Source: Metellina segmentata (taxonomy: Eukaryota > Arthropoda > Arachnida > Araneae > Tetragnathidae). From it: DNA of 64,000 bases. The stretch's first letter is position 1. Each line of letters starts with the position of its first letter. Under the pieces are notes generated by a model. That model searched no databases. It was not told the DNA's origin and saw only the letters and a list, made by a program, of their open reading frames with translations. A program made the position numbers and the translations under genes. The DNA is taken from NCBI GenBank assembly GCA_947359465.1, contig OX375876.1, positions 122,941,444 to 123,005,443 on the forward strand. The letters are read 5' to 3'. Shown piece by piece: positions 10,514 to 21,496 of this stretch.

Positions 10514-11467
10514 AAAATGTAAAAAGTTTTAAAAATGACGAGATATTTCGTCATGAAGACATTGCCGCTTGCTGATGATGACGAAATCAAAATCTGGTCA
10601 ATTGCATTCTAATGACAAGATATTTCGACCGTCAATGTCTAGTTAGTTTTGGTAGATAGGTAGTTAATTAATAAAATGTAAAAAGTTTTAAAAATGACGA
10701 GATATTTCGTCATGAAGACATTGCCGCTTGCTGATGATGACGAAATCAAAATCTGGTCAATTGCATTCTAATGACAAGATATTTCGACCGTCAATGTCTA
10801 GTTAGTTTTGGTAGATAGGTAGTTAATTAATAAAATGTAAAAAGTTTTAAAAATGACGAGATATTTCGTCATGAAGACATTGCCGCTTGCTGATGATGAC
10901 GAAATCAAAATCTGGTCAATTGCATTCTAATGACAAGATATTTCGACCGTCAATATCTAGTTAGTTTTGGTAGATAGGTAGTTAATTAATAAAATGTAAA
11001 AAGTTTTAAAAATGACGAGATATTTCGTCATGAAGACATTGCCGCTTGCTGATGATGACGAAATCAAAATCTGGTCAATTGCATTCTAATGACAAGATAT
11101 TTCGACCGTCAATGTCTAGTTAGTTTTGGTAGATAGGTAGTTAATTAATAAAATGTAAAAAGTTTTAAAAATGACGAGATATTTCGTCATGAAGACATTG
11201 CCGCTTGCTGATGATGACGAAATCAAAATCTGGTCAATTGCATTCTAATGACAAGATATTTCGACCGTCAATGTCTAGTTAGTTTTGGTAGATAGGTAGT
11301 TAATTAATAAAATGTAAAAAGTTTTAAAAATGACGAGATATTTCGTCATGAAGACATTGCCGCTTGCTGATGATGACGAAATCAAAATCTGGTCAATTGC
11401 ATTCTAATGACAAGATATTTCGACCGTCAATGTCTAGTTAGTTTTGGTAGATAGGTAGTTAATTAAA
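10514..11467. repeat. Satellite-like array: six 159-bp units
   Basis: The unit start AAAATGTAAAAAGTTTT recurs with its T at 10518, 10677, 10836, 10995, 11154 and 11313, a constant 159-bp step. Units are almost identical; I saw a single difference (CAATATCTAG in unit 3 for CAATGTCTAG). Each unit contains GACGAGATATTTCGTC, one base from the 16-bp palindrome of the dispersed MITE family, and a second variant ACAAGATATTTCG. Near-identity implies recent amplification or homogenisation. There is no coding content. Confidence 0.95.
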
Positions 11468-11690
11468 GTCGTAGTGAAGGGAGCCGACGGGCTATTGACG
11501 TCGGTCCAGGATCAATCCTGTAGGAAAAGATCCCATAACGACAACACATAACTTTCAATCAGTCAGATGACGAGGTTAACACCTGAACTGGCACCCCACT
11601 CTCTAAACTTCCACACCACGCCAACGTGAGGACATATGAGGCCACGACAGATTTAACGTTCACCAGCCCCATGTGTACAGTGGTCTTCGG
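11468..11690 (-). mobile_element. SINE S1 body joined to a second head type (S2)
   Basis: The body matches S1 (GGGCTATTGACGTCGGTCC, CCCCACTCTCTAAACTTCCA, CCACGACAGATTTAACG). From about 11670 the usual S1 head is replaced by a different one (GTACAGTGGTCTTCGGTTG ... GGTGCTCCACTGTACAAACT). Confidence 0.65.
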
Positions 11691-12090
11691 TTGTATCTAG
11701 TTTCGAACATGCAACCTTCCTTTAGCCGGTGCTCCACTGTACAAACTGAGCTACTCCTACTGTAAAAATGAATAAAACTGTCCTAAAAAATTATAATCTT
11801 TACATACTATTTTGTAAAATACAGAGATATGAGGTTGGTGAGAAACAACAAAAACTAATCTGGCCCACAACAGATTTAGCGTCCACTAACCCCATGTGTA
11901 CAATGGTCTTTGGTCGGATCTAGTTTCAAACTTGCAACCCTTCTTTCGCCGGTGCTTCACTCTACCAACTGGGCTACTGCTACTGTAAAAATGAATAAAA
12001 CAGTCCTAAAAATTATAATCTTTACATACTAATTTGTAAAATACAGAGATATGAGGTTGGTGAGAAACAACATAAACTAATCTATACCCC
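11640..12090 (-). repeat. Two tandem copies of the S2 head plus flank, about 240-bp period
   Basis: The block GGCCACGACAGATTTAACG ... GAGCTACTCCTACTGTAAAA ... GAGGTTGGTGAGAAACAAC repeats at about 11880-12080 with few changes, and a third, head-only copy follows to about 12200. This is a segmental tandem duplication of a SINE head with its neighbouring unique DNA. Confidence 0.75.
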
Positions 12091-12245
12091 AACAGATTTA
12101 ACGTGCACCAACCCCCGTGTACACGACGGTCTTTGTGGGACCGAGTTTCAATATCGCACCCACCGAGAGGGTTAAGTTTTGCCGCACACCTGTGTACGAA
12201 GACCCCCTGCACCACACCGTAACCATCCAACTGGTTACCGAAATC
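12085..12245 (-). mobile_element. SINE S2 head, third copy
   Basis: Begins CCCAACAGATTTAACGTGCA and continues through GTGTACACGACGGTCTTTG and a diverged tRNA-like region. It is related to the SINE at 28.2-28.5 kb. Confidence 0.55.
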
Positions 12246-12378
12246 AAGATCCCTTCCAAGATGAAGAACCCTTTCAGCGCCTGATCGATATCTTTCTCCA
12301 AAGAGTAAACATCACTTCATTGTTCCAACCCATCCCTTGTATTCCAAACAAGGGGCGTGTAGCCGATCGTATATATAA

Positions 12379-12507
12379 ATGAGTTCGGAGGCGGATGAAA
12401 TCCTTATTGTAAACAACACCAACGTCCCTCTCAGAAACCCATCCTTACTCTCTCACAATACAGGAAAGAATTCCCAGATTACCATCGCCTCGTCCCCCTG
12501 ATACCAC
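12379..12507 (+). CDS. Short open frame, uncertain
   Basis: ATG at 12379 opens 42 codons (MSSEADEILIVNNTNVPLRN ...), ending at a TGA in CCCCCTGA. A one-base shift would extend it through DTTGDETILDDMLRSF. Composition differs from the flanking SINE debris and looks protein-like, but the frame is short and I recognise no family. It may be a broken coding remnant of an element or an exon. Confidence 0.2.
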
Positions 12508-12791
12508 CGGAGATGAAACAATTTTGGACGACATGCTTCGCAGTTTTAGTTAGGGTTATTATTTCACTATAAGGAGCATATGAAAGGGGTGGCTTCGCAG
12601 ATTGGCGAGCGATATTGGATATTTTCCGTGGCACCACCTGACGTGAAGCATTGTAATTTGAAAGGCAGGGATGGCATCATGGGGAAATGAAGGAAAAATT
12701 ACGTGTTTTCTATCTCACTGCAGTGAAATAATAAAATAAGATAGGAAAGAGTGAGTCGACACTTTGACCCGGTGAAAGAAAGGACGCTTCC
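12508..12791. other. No feature recognised
   Basis: Unique sequence up to the SINE target duplication. Confidence 0.4.
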
Positions 12792-12802
12792 TTTGATATC
12801 GG

Positions 12803-13136
12803 GCCGACCAACCGGTATAGTGGTTAAGGTGTTAGCCTCTAGATCGGAAGGTTCCTGGTTCGAATCCGGGTCCGGGCATGGATGTTTGTAAGCGTATGGT
12901 GTAGAGGCGGCTGGTGCAACTTAAATCTGTCGGGGCCGAAAGTCCTCACGTTGGGTTGGCGTGGAAGTTTGGAGAGTGGGGTGCCAGCTCAGGTGGTGCT
13001 TCGTCATCTGACCGTGGTTCAAAATTACGAGGTGTTGTCCTCGGGTCTTTCCCTTAAGGGACTGATCCCGGACCGTCGTCAATAGCCCGTTGTGTTGCTC
13101 TAGTACGACGTTAACTAAAAATTACAATTACAATCA
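12803..13136 (+). mobile_element. SINE S1, full length with 11-bp TSD
   Basis: 334 bp, flanked by TTTGATATCGG at 12792-12802 and 13137-13147. The head GCCGACCAACCGGTATAGTG carries box A-like TAGTGGTTAAGG; box B GGTTCGAATCC lies about 55 bp into the element. The 3' end is TTAACTAAAAATTACAATTA. This is one of the best reference copies of the family. Confidence 0.95.
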
Positions 13137-13200
13137 TTTGATATCGGAGATTAGAATAGATAGCGAAAAAAAATTAGCGAGAGAAGCAGGAAATCGAAGG

Positions 13201-13533
13201 GTAATGATAATGGTAATTTTAGTTAACGTCGTACTAGAGCAACACAACAGGCTATCGACGACGGTCCGGGATCAATACTTAAGGGAAAGATCCGAGGACA
13301 ACACCTCGTAATTTTGAACCACGGTCAGATGACGAGGTAACACATGAGCAGGCACCCCACTCTCCAAACTTCCACACCAACTCAATGTGAGGACTTTCGG
13401 CCACGACAGATTTAAGGTGCACCAGCCGCCTCTACACCATACGCTTACAAAGATTCATGCCCGGACCCGGATTCGAACCAGGAACTGTCCGATCTAGAGG
13501 CTAACACCTTAACCACTATACCGGTTGGTCGGC
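13201..13533 (-). mobile_element. SINE S1, full length, opposite orientation
   Basis: Complete copy from tail GTAATGATAATGGTAATTTT (left) to head ACCGGTTGGTCGGC (right). It faces the previous SINE across about 65 bp, so the two form a near-330-bp inverted repeat. No matching target duplication was seen. Confidence 0.9.
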
Positions 13534-13603
13534 GAGTGGAATTTTGAACCAGCATGGCTACCATAACATTCTCGAATGGCATGTGCGTAGGTAGGTATTT
13601 CAA

Positions 13604-13935
13604 TCACGTCCAACTTGCGTGCAAGTTGTACCGCAGTTCCACACGGCTACGCACGGTCGCCGCACATGAGTCTGTGTTCTGTAGTACCTTGTTTTCAAAA
13701 ACAATTGGAATATAAATAATAATTAATAAATGGCTGTATCCAGTAACGTCTATTTTGTTTCAAAATATGCTTTTTTTGCACCAAGTAAGCGAAATAAACA
13801 CGTTTTCTTCGATAGAATATTTATCGCAAATGGCGCGAAATGAGTTCGTTGGTCATTTCACGGTTATGTGTGCATAGTTGTGCTTCAGTGCCGCAGTGGC
13901 GCCGCACGTCGAAAAACCGGATGTGTGCACCGGGC
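13604..13935 (-). mobile_element. Harbinger-type MITE, one end missing
   Basis: The internal sequence is the reverse complement of the 26.5-kb copy (CGTCCAACTTGCGTGCAAG, GAAATAAACACGTTTTCTTC). The right terminus is GGCGCCGCACGTCGAAAAAC ... GCACCGGGCC followed by TTA. The opposite end is truncated at about 13604. Confidence 0.75.
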
Positions 13936-13937
13936 CT

Positions 13938-15125
13938 TAGAATTAAAATCACTATCCAAAATCAATGCTTCGATCTCTTCGTGAAAGCGCTGTCAGGGCG
14001 AAGTGTGTCTTCCGTTTCTTATCAACGGAAATTCACCAGTTCTTAAAATTTTTCTAAGTTGCTTACTACGCATTTATACTTACGCAACATTTACAATTTT
14101 GACATGTTCAATTAACATTTATTTTCCAATGAAATGGCATGCTTTGTGACCATGGTTTCGAATACTGGTACTGGGCAGTGTCAAGACTTATTACTTACGA
14201 TGTTTGTTCATTTAAGGGTTACAGTCACAGTCCAAAATCGATGTTCCGACTTCTGTGTGAAGGCGGGCGCTGTCAAGGCAAAGTGTGTCTTCCGTTCTTC
14301 AGCAGCGGAAATTCAAAGTCTCAAAATTCCCATGACATGATGTAGAAAGTAGTATTTTTGTAAAAGCATTCTCGTAAAATTTCAAAATGGCTTTGAATAC
14401 GTTTATACTTACACACCATTCATAGTTTTGACATATTCACTCAACATTTATTTTCCTATGAAATTGCATGATTTGTGACCATGGACAACTTTCACAATAT
14501 TCCGTAACCAGGCAGTGAAGGTGCCTATTTACTAAACAATGTTCGTACCCCATTTTAGAGTCGTTATCGCTGTTGAAAACCAATGTTTTGACCTCTACAA
14601 AGCGCTGTCAAGGGATTGTGCGTCTTCCGATTCTCAGAAGCGGAAATTCACCAAGTCCTAAAGTTCCCAAATGACATGATGTAGAAAGTAGCATTTTTGC
14701 AAAAGCATTCTCGAAAAATGTTAGAATTGCTTACTACACATTTATACTTACACAATATTTGTACTGTTCGCCGATGAAGTGGCATGAATGGTGACCATGG
14801 ATTCGACTCGTATCAGGCAGTACCAGGACTCATTATTTACTTACAATGTTCGTCCATTTAAGGGTCACAATACCAAATCGATGTTTCGGCTTCCCTGTGG
14901 AGGAACTGTCAAGGCAAAGTGCGTCTTCCGTTCCTCAACAGCGGAAATTCGTCAAGTCTTATGGCACTATTTACTTATACAATGTTCGTTCATTTAAGGG
15001 TTACAGTCACGATACAAAATCGATGTTTCGACTTCTGTTTGAAGGTGCTGTCAAGGCAAAATGCGTCTTCCGTTTCTCAGAAGCGGAAGCCCGCCAAGTC
15101 TTAAAATCCCAAAACGCCATGAGAA
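13938..15125 (+). repeat. Degenerate tandem array, about 300-bp units
   Basis: The marker GCTGTCAAGGCAAAGTG ... GTCTTCCG ... GCGGAAATTC recurs at about 13990, 14270, 14605, 14907 and 15049. Larger units include TTGTGACCATGG, GTTCATTTAAGGGTTACAG and TTTATACTTACAC blocks. The spacing is roughly 280, 334, 302 and 142 bp, so the last unit is shortened. Its divergence makes it much older than the 159-bp array. Confidence 0.85.
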
Positions 15126-15800
15126 GCATTGGACTGTGAAACATTTTAAAACTTCGCTTTCACTTCTCCCCAGTTGAGGCAATATTAATTTTCTCCCTCA
15201 ACTTCAAAGCAAACTGCTTATTTGCTACCAGAACTTAACGATTCGTCCTTGGTGGACTGGCAGTAAAAATCTTTATCTCGATCTTCCGAACAAAGAACTG
15301 TCATTTCGGTAGCATCCGTACTCTGAGGTGACCAGGCCATTGTTTTCGGGGAGTTTTTGGACAGTGTTGCAACTTTCTCAATTCAATTGGAGAGAAAAGG
15401 GGCTTTAAAAAAATATTTGATGCGCTTCTCTGTCTTCTTGTTCGACGCTCTCGGACAGGAAGTCAACTTTTATTTTGCGCGCTCCCAACTTCGACGAAAC
15501 CGTCGTCCTCGAAGTGTTCGGATTGCTGCTGCACATTGTTACACTCTTTCAGTTGGAATAACAATGGGCGAAAATGGAGGAGAACGAGTGGTTGTTTTGG
15601 AAGAGTTTGTGCAGCAGCGAAACTCGAGAACCTTTTGATGGTGTTTTATGACTCGTTTTATCGGCTTTCCAAAACAAACAGCGGACTTTATTTGGATTTT
15701 AAACGCACGCGTAGTTTTTATTTTGATTTCTAAATTTCTTTATTTGCCTTGTCTTGCAATACTTTGCCAAGGCCAGAGAAAAAACAGAACGGATATCTTA
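15126..15800. other. Unique sequence, possible exon-like patch
   Basis: Not matched to any repeat here. The section about 15357-15638 is open for 93 codons on the plus strand and has locally higher GC and CGTCG motifs, but no family resemblance. It may be untranslated host exon sequence; evidence is weak. Confidence 0.25.
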
Positions 15801-15964
15801 TTTTTAAGCATACAGGGCTGAGAGGGATTCTCTGTGTAAATAAACTAGGCGGAAAGGCGAAAGGATTTTACTTGCGCTGTCCAAATGCTCCTGCGTGATA
15901 AATTCCGGTGTAACATTAAAATGCAGTTTATCGCCATGTTGGTGACGTTTGGCGTTCAATCTGT

Positions 15965-16019
15965 GATTGATGTATGATGAGGTGATTGGCGTTGACCAAT
16001 CACCTATCATACATCAATT
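15965..16019. other. Strong hairpin, 23-24-bp arms
   Basis: The left arm ATTGATGTATGATGAGGTGATTGG and right arm CCAATCACC-TATCATACATCAAT pair with one bulge around a loop of about 5 nt. The size resembles a small-RNA hairpin or a tiny foldback element. No flanking duplication was found, and nothing shows that it is transcribed. Confidence 0.6.
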
Positions 16020-16083
16020 CGGGATTCTTTATTTGAAATTTTCAATGGCGAAGTAAGTGCAAAATCGTACTAAATGAATCTGA

Positions 16084-16204
16084 TGTGGGTTCAAAATTAC
16101 GTTTTGTTGTTCTTGGATCTTTCCCTTAGGGGATTGATCCTGGATCGTCGTCAATAGCCCGTTGTGTTGCTCTAGTACGACGTTGATTCAAAATTACCAA
16201 CTAC
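16084..16204 (+). mobile_element. SINE S1, 3' fragment
   Basis: From GTGGGTTCAAAATTACG to the tail GATTCAAAATTACCAACTAC; 5' truncated. Confidence 0.8.
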
Positions 16205-16425
16205 CGTAATAAAACAAACGAGACAAGTGACGTCACGTTTAAAATACCCGCGAAATACTCCGCAAAAACACTACAGCCACATGTTATTTAACTCGTCAGA
16301 AAATGCTTCATAGCTTTATTAAAAGGATAAATTGGATGTTTTCTGAATTCCTTGAATATGCTATACATTCGGTATCCAGATTAACTTAAATGTCGGAACT
16401 CTGAATTTCAATAATGTGTTATTCT

Positions 16426-17201
16426 TCTCTACTATTATAAAAGGAAGCGTTTGTGTATTTGTTTGTCTGTTTCTTGCCGCAAAATATTGACGATTCTATG
16501 GCACTAGCAGCAATGAGATTTGGCACACAGGTAGTCCGAATTGTTTGCAATTTTGGGTCGCGGCGAATTTTAAAATTCAATCTGGAACAATAAAAAATGA
16601 ATTTAATTATTATTGTTTTCTTTGGAATGGCAACCGCATAAAGATATGACACATACCAAATTTATTTTTCCCGTTTCCGTTTTCATTTTGCGCAGAAGAA
16701 TGATTTTCCAGCAGAGCATAAAAAAAAAGTTTTAACTTCAGTTATGTAGTTCTTTTTTCTATCTCCTAGACCGTTAAAGATAGAGTAAAAATTGCAACGG
16801 ATTTGAAATCTGCGGAAAATATCACTTTAGATCGATATCTATAAATATGATTTTCTTTAAATTTATTTTTAAATTGAATATATCTTTTATATACTTTCAC
16901 AAAAGATTGTAACGTCACGTGAACTTTCTCTTTCCTAAAAAAAAAAAAAAAAACAGATTCATCTTCTGCCCTTTTCGTTAAAAAAAAAATAATAATAATA
17001 AAAAAAATTCCATTTCCTGTCCCATTCCATTTCCGCAATGAGAGCATGAAATAAAAATCATATTGACTGGGATTATTGTTTTTTTTTTCGTAAAATCGGA
17101 ATCGCTAAAGATAGATTGAAAATTTCAACGGATTTGAAATCTGCGGAAAATTTTACACCATATTAATACCTTATATCACGGCGTTGCCACGCAGTGGCTA
17201 G
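16426..17201 (+). mobile_element. Small non-autonomous Helitron
   Basis: 5' end TCTCTACTATTATAAAAGGA; 3' end GGCGTTGCCACGCAGTGGCTAG, with a perfect GCCAC-GCA-GTGGC hairpin just before CTAG and a T after it. A second copy with the same ends is at 34.58-35.38 kb. About 776 bp, AT-rich, non-coding, with A/T homopolymers at 16.93-17.02 kb. Confidence 0.75.
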
Positions 17202-17854
17202 TATTTACTAATGTTGATGATGACGTTGATATTTGCTTACTTCAGTTACTTTTATATTAACCTGTATTCTAATAATGTAGAACAAAAGCAAACTCTAACG
17301 TTTAGAATTGTATAATTCAGTTCTAAGCTACTTTCTTGTTTTCGAAGTTGTTAATTTTGTGACCGCGCAAGATTACACTCATGCCTACGTGTGCATGAAT
17401 ATATATAGTATATGTAGGCATGAATACATAGCCTTTTAAACCAGGGATGTACTTTTGTTTTCCTCGATCTTTCCCTTCGGGGATTCCCTGGGCGACATTG
17501 ATAAGCAGCATATAAAGTATACTACAATTAATGTATACAAACAACATGATTTCCTTTATTTTTTATTGAAACATTAAAAACAGAAGGAAACGAAACCGTT
17601 GAAGTAGTGGGACACTTGACCTTGTTTTGTAAATCTAATGGAATCAGCGTCTGGTTTAATTGAAATGGTTGCAATTCTCAAGGTGTTCGTCAAAAAATTT
17701 TGATCTAATTTTACTTTTCATGTGCTTCATCCTTGAAAATGGTTGCTCACAAATGTATATGCTTCCAAAAATGAATTGTAAAGGGGAAAAGTTAAAATCG
17801 TATATATTATGCGGTTATATATATATATATATATATATACACACGTACTAATTG
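17202..17854. other. Mostly unique; SINE scrap and microsatellite
   Basis: Holds a roughly 35-bp S1 scrap at 17460-17495 (CGATCTTTCCCTTCGGGGAT) and a (TA)n tract at 17816-17839. Otherwise unrecognised. Confidence 0.5.
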
Positions 17855-17862
17855 CTTTAGTG

Positions 17863-19115
17863 CAGTGTTTCCCAAAGTGTGGTACGCGTACCCTCAGGGG
17901 TACGGGAAGAGTTTGGTGGGGGTACGCGTTGCACCGGAGTTTGGAGGGGATACTGCAGTGTGCTTAGCTGCGCCCAATTCTAAGTTCTCATGAGTCAAGT
18001 CAAGACAGTCTTATGAGGCTTGAGATGGTCCGGAGTGACACGGCGGAAATATACCAAACTTCGTTACAGAAACAACTTACTTCGTTAACCCTCCGTCGGA
18101 CGCAACCGTTCCCCACTCCTCTCGTAGAAGGGGTAGAAATCTGCTTATTCTAGTAGTCTCTTATCTTTACCGAATGTTTGGACCCAACCTTTTAATTTTA
18201 TTCGTGGACAGGCTGTTAGCGTCATTTGATCTCTCAGGCACATTGCGCCCGAATACATTACACATATAAAGGTACATTACAAGGCAAAGAAATTTCATTG
18301 TTTCACGTTCAAGATAAAGTGAACGCTGCCATCGCAAAGCTAAAGTTATGGCAAAAGAGAGTTGGTAATGGAGTAGACTCGTTTCCCTCTCTTCATGAGT
18401 TTATAACAAGTTCGACTAGTAAAGTTGTTGCTGATACTCTGAAATGCAAAACACAGCATTTGGAGAGTTTGCAAGTGGGCTTGAAAAACTATTTCCCTGA
18501 TTTAACCAAAAATATTTAATGGATAAGATATCTGCTTAACATTAACACAACATCCATGCCAGAAGATTTGTCGCATGCGGAAGAAGAGCAATTGTTGGAA
18601 TTGGCTTCAGACGGATTCTTGAAAAATAAACATAAGGAGAGTACTTTAACATCATTCTGGTTGCAAATGCAACTTGTGTATCCGGTTTTAACAGAAAAAG
18701 TTATAAAATACATCTTGCCTTTTCCAACTTTATATTTATGTGAAGTAGCTTTTTCAGCATTTGTAGACATTAAGTCGAAAAAAAGGAACAGACTATTGGA
18801 CGTGGAACCACATCTCAGATTAAAATTAACAACCAGGGAACCAAATTATGACGATCTGTTGTCTCAGCACAAACAATTTCATCCTTCTTATTGATCCAAA
18901 TATAAACGTTATTTATAATATAACTTTTATTTATATTTTATTATGAATAATTTTATTTCTCTTTTCTTATTATTTTGTGTATGTCACAAAAAAAGAAAAA
19001 AAAATTTTTATTGTTATTAAAATACATCCATTTTTTTTTTTTTTACGAGGGGTACTCAGCGTTACGAAACTTATAGAAGGGGTACACATACGTCAAAAGT
19101 TTGGGAAACACTGCT
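17863..19115 (+). mobile_element. hAT element (ZBED5/SCAND3-like), internally deleted
   Basis: Inverted ends CAGTGTTTCCCAAAGTGTGG and (minus) CAGTGTTTCCCAAACTTTTG are flanked by the 8-bp duplication CTTTAGTG at 17855-17862 and 19116-19123. The 1253-bp length covers only the last third of a transposase. It sits at the very edge of the Tc1-like copy to its right. Confidence 0.95.
18226..18894 (+). pseudogene. hAT transposase C-terminal region
   Basis: Two plus-strand frames. 18270-18519 reads HVQDKVNAAIAKLKLWQKRV, the helical region of ZBED5/SCAND3-like transposases. 18556-18894 contains the dimerisation (hATC) domain with ILPFPTLYLCEVAFSAFVDI, then KSKKRNRLL and an HLRLKLTTREPNYDDLL end, close to a normal C-terminus. 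A TAA at 18519 separates them. The BED finger and the first catalytic Asp are missing. Confidence 0.85.
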
Positions 19116-19123
19116 TTAGTGGA

Positions 19124-19862
19124 TGGGAGAAACATACATAGAAAAACAAACGATTAAAATTTCAAGCAATTAAATAATTTATTTCAGAGTTTGACTGTAA
19201 CAAGGGGTCAATAAGGCGTTGGTACACACCTCTGGCCTGGTTGCAAACTGTCACCCGGCGAGGCATAGACTTCCCGGATGGTGTAAAGTGGAATTTCTTG
19301 CCAAATTGCCTCCAAATGTCGGGCTAAATGGTCAACCTTCCGGGATGGTTGCAATCGCCTTCCCATAACGTCCCATATGTGCTCTATGGGAGAGAGATCA
19401 GGAGACCTAGCTAGTCAAGGAAGCGTTGGGAAAGCTTGAAGACAATTCATAGCAACCCGTGACGTGTGCAGCCGGGCATTATCTTGTTGAAAAGTAAGTC
19501 CGAGGCATCACAAAAGAAACAGAAACACAACCTGTCGTGGAATGTCGTCTACGTACCGCTGTGCTGTAAGTGTGCCAGAAATGGCTACCAAAAGGTCCGG
19601 CTATCAGCGAAGATGGCGCCTCAGACCATAACGCCCTGTTGTGGGCATGTGTGGCGTACGATAATAAGGCATAGATCCCCCCGCTGCCCTGGACGTCTCC
19701 CGACCCGTCTGCGGTTGTCGTCAGGACACAGATGGAAACGGGACTCGTTACTACAGACTATACGTCTTCAGTCACCGCGTTCCAAGTGGATCGAGCCCGG
19801 CACAACTCCTGGACAACTCCTTCTTTGTGCGTCGATTTTTTTTTTGTTAGAGCATATATATA
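19124..19862 (-). pseudogene. Tc1-like transposase copy lacking its N-terminus
   Basis: The minus-strand C-terminal motifs are recognisable through many shifts: GSIHLERGD-type catalytic surroundings, PARSPDLSPIEH-like text near 19410, and MPRRVTVC-like sequence near 19260. At the right, rc TCGACGCACAAAGAAGGA precedes CCGGGCTCGATCCACTTGG, so the 5' terminal block is fused to mid-transposase. The same fusion occurs at 42.36 kb. The left end shares GAACATACATAG-like sequence with that copy. Confidence 0.7.
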
Positions 19863-20708
19863 ATGATAATAATATTTATAACCTCCATTTCTCACGTTCA
19901 GATCATCTTCAGGTGTGTAAGGGTATCACAATCCCGAGGTAGCGTGATCTGTGCTCCCTTCTGTTTTACCCTGGCACCCACTTCTACTTTTTGCATTTTT
20001 TCTTACCTCGTTGTCTTGTGTTTGGCGCAGCTTATCCAACTATGGCCCTTGCGCCACAGAATCCAAATCCAACCAATCCACACTTTAAGAATGGAGCCAA
20101 TGTGTTCTGACCTCTGGGAATAGGTGCATTTTGTGGTGGGGGTAGGGTTCTGAGAAGTTTGTCTGGAAGAAAAATAACGATATTCCCACTCCTTTTTCAG
20201 AAGAAAGTGAGCCCCAAGATCAAAATTATACCGGAGTGGCGTCAACTTGTCGAAAGTATTGAAAGATACAAGGAAGATTCAGTTGATTCATATACAAGGT
20301 ATTTTTATAAACTTATCGCGCAAAATTTAATGACAGGTAGGAATACAAAAATAAATAGCATTCACAGTTCAAATTTCTCATGAAAAGCATCAAAATTAAA
20401 TATTTGATGCTGGATAAGAGGTATGTTTTATCAAATTCAGTACGAAATTTACATAAATGTAATGTCAGGGAAGAGAAAGCTGTAAAGTAACTTAAAATAA
20501 AGTTTTAGTACTGAAGAAATCAATTTACTTTAGATCAAAATAATGATATTCTTTCCTACTTTTTAAAGTTGAGGAATTAATTTATTTCAAATTTCTTCTT
20601 TTTCCTATGAAAAATTTTTTTAAAACTTTTTTTAACTTTTTATTAAAATTAATTGAAAAAGAAACTGTCTATTTGACGCCTTATATATATATTTTCACAA
20701 TAAATCAC
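19863..20708. other. No feature recognised
   Basis: AT-rich, without matched repeats. Open frames of up to 86 codons show no family resemblance. Confidence 0.45.
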
Positions 20709-21109
20709 CTAATATTTGACGCAACTTCACCAACCATACAACTAGCTAATTTTCCTGATTGTAAAGTTAATTTTTTATTCTCTCTCTAAGGTTTTTTTCC
20801 GGTGCCTTTCACATTTTATTTGAGACATTCATAAAGAACGAGAAATTGAGGGAATTATAGTGTCGATCATTAATTCCCGATGTCAGAATTAGAGAAATCT
20901 TCACGAATGTAAAGTCGGTTACGAGCGCCATCTATTGAGCATCTCTGTAGGGAAAAGTGAAGTTGGAATTCAGCTGTGTTGCATGTTTGGTTTTTCCGAT
21001 TCGCAGAAGCTTTTTTATTGCCCGAAAATGGCTGAAGGAAACTTGTTGGATTAATATCCAGCATAAAAAAAAGTTACATAATAAAAATACTGCAACAATA
21101 TCTGTTTTT

Positions 21110-21345
21110 GACCATTTTGGTGATTGCCCGGACGTGTATCTCGTCATTAGCAAAACTGACCAGATCTGATGAACGAGATATCTCGTCATTAGAAGAAAAT
21201 TGACGAGATCTTGATCTAGTACTTTCTTTCTGATGATCTTTTCGCATCCTTAAAAAAATCGACACTATCTTGCAGAGAAATTTCGTCATCAGTAAAAATG
21301 GTTAGATCTTGATGGACAAGATATCTCGTCGAAACTAATTGGAGG
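21110..21345. mobile_element. Palindromic MITE-like repeat (PAL family)
   Basis: Contains AACGAGATATCTCGTCATT, TGACGAGATCTTGATC and ACAAGATATCTCGTCG, alternating with CAAAACTGACCAGATC blocks. It is the same organisation as at 29.5, 39.5 and 54.3 kb. Confidence 0.65.
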
Positions 21346-21496
21346 ATTAATGATTGATAGAAGACATGAGGATCCTAGGACAAGGGCCCTACGAAATGAA
21401 GAATGGTTTTGTGCTGTAGTATGCAATCTACTTCCGGTGTTTTAAAAATCATAAATATTTCCATCGTATTTGAAATAATGAAGATGTACAAAGGAA

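Noticed and set aside
10514..11467. CRISPR-like array
   Set aside because: The repeats are contiguous 159-bp units with no unique spacers, in a eukaryotic transposon-rich context.
12803..12880. tRNA genes at SINE heads (also 32435, 54429, 31100 minus)
   Set aside because: Box A/B motifs are present, but the cloverleaf is incomplete and every instance is attached to the same ~335-bp body.
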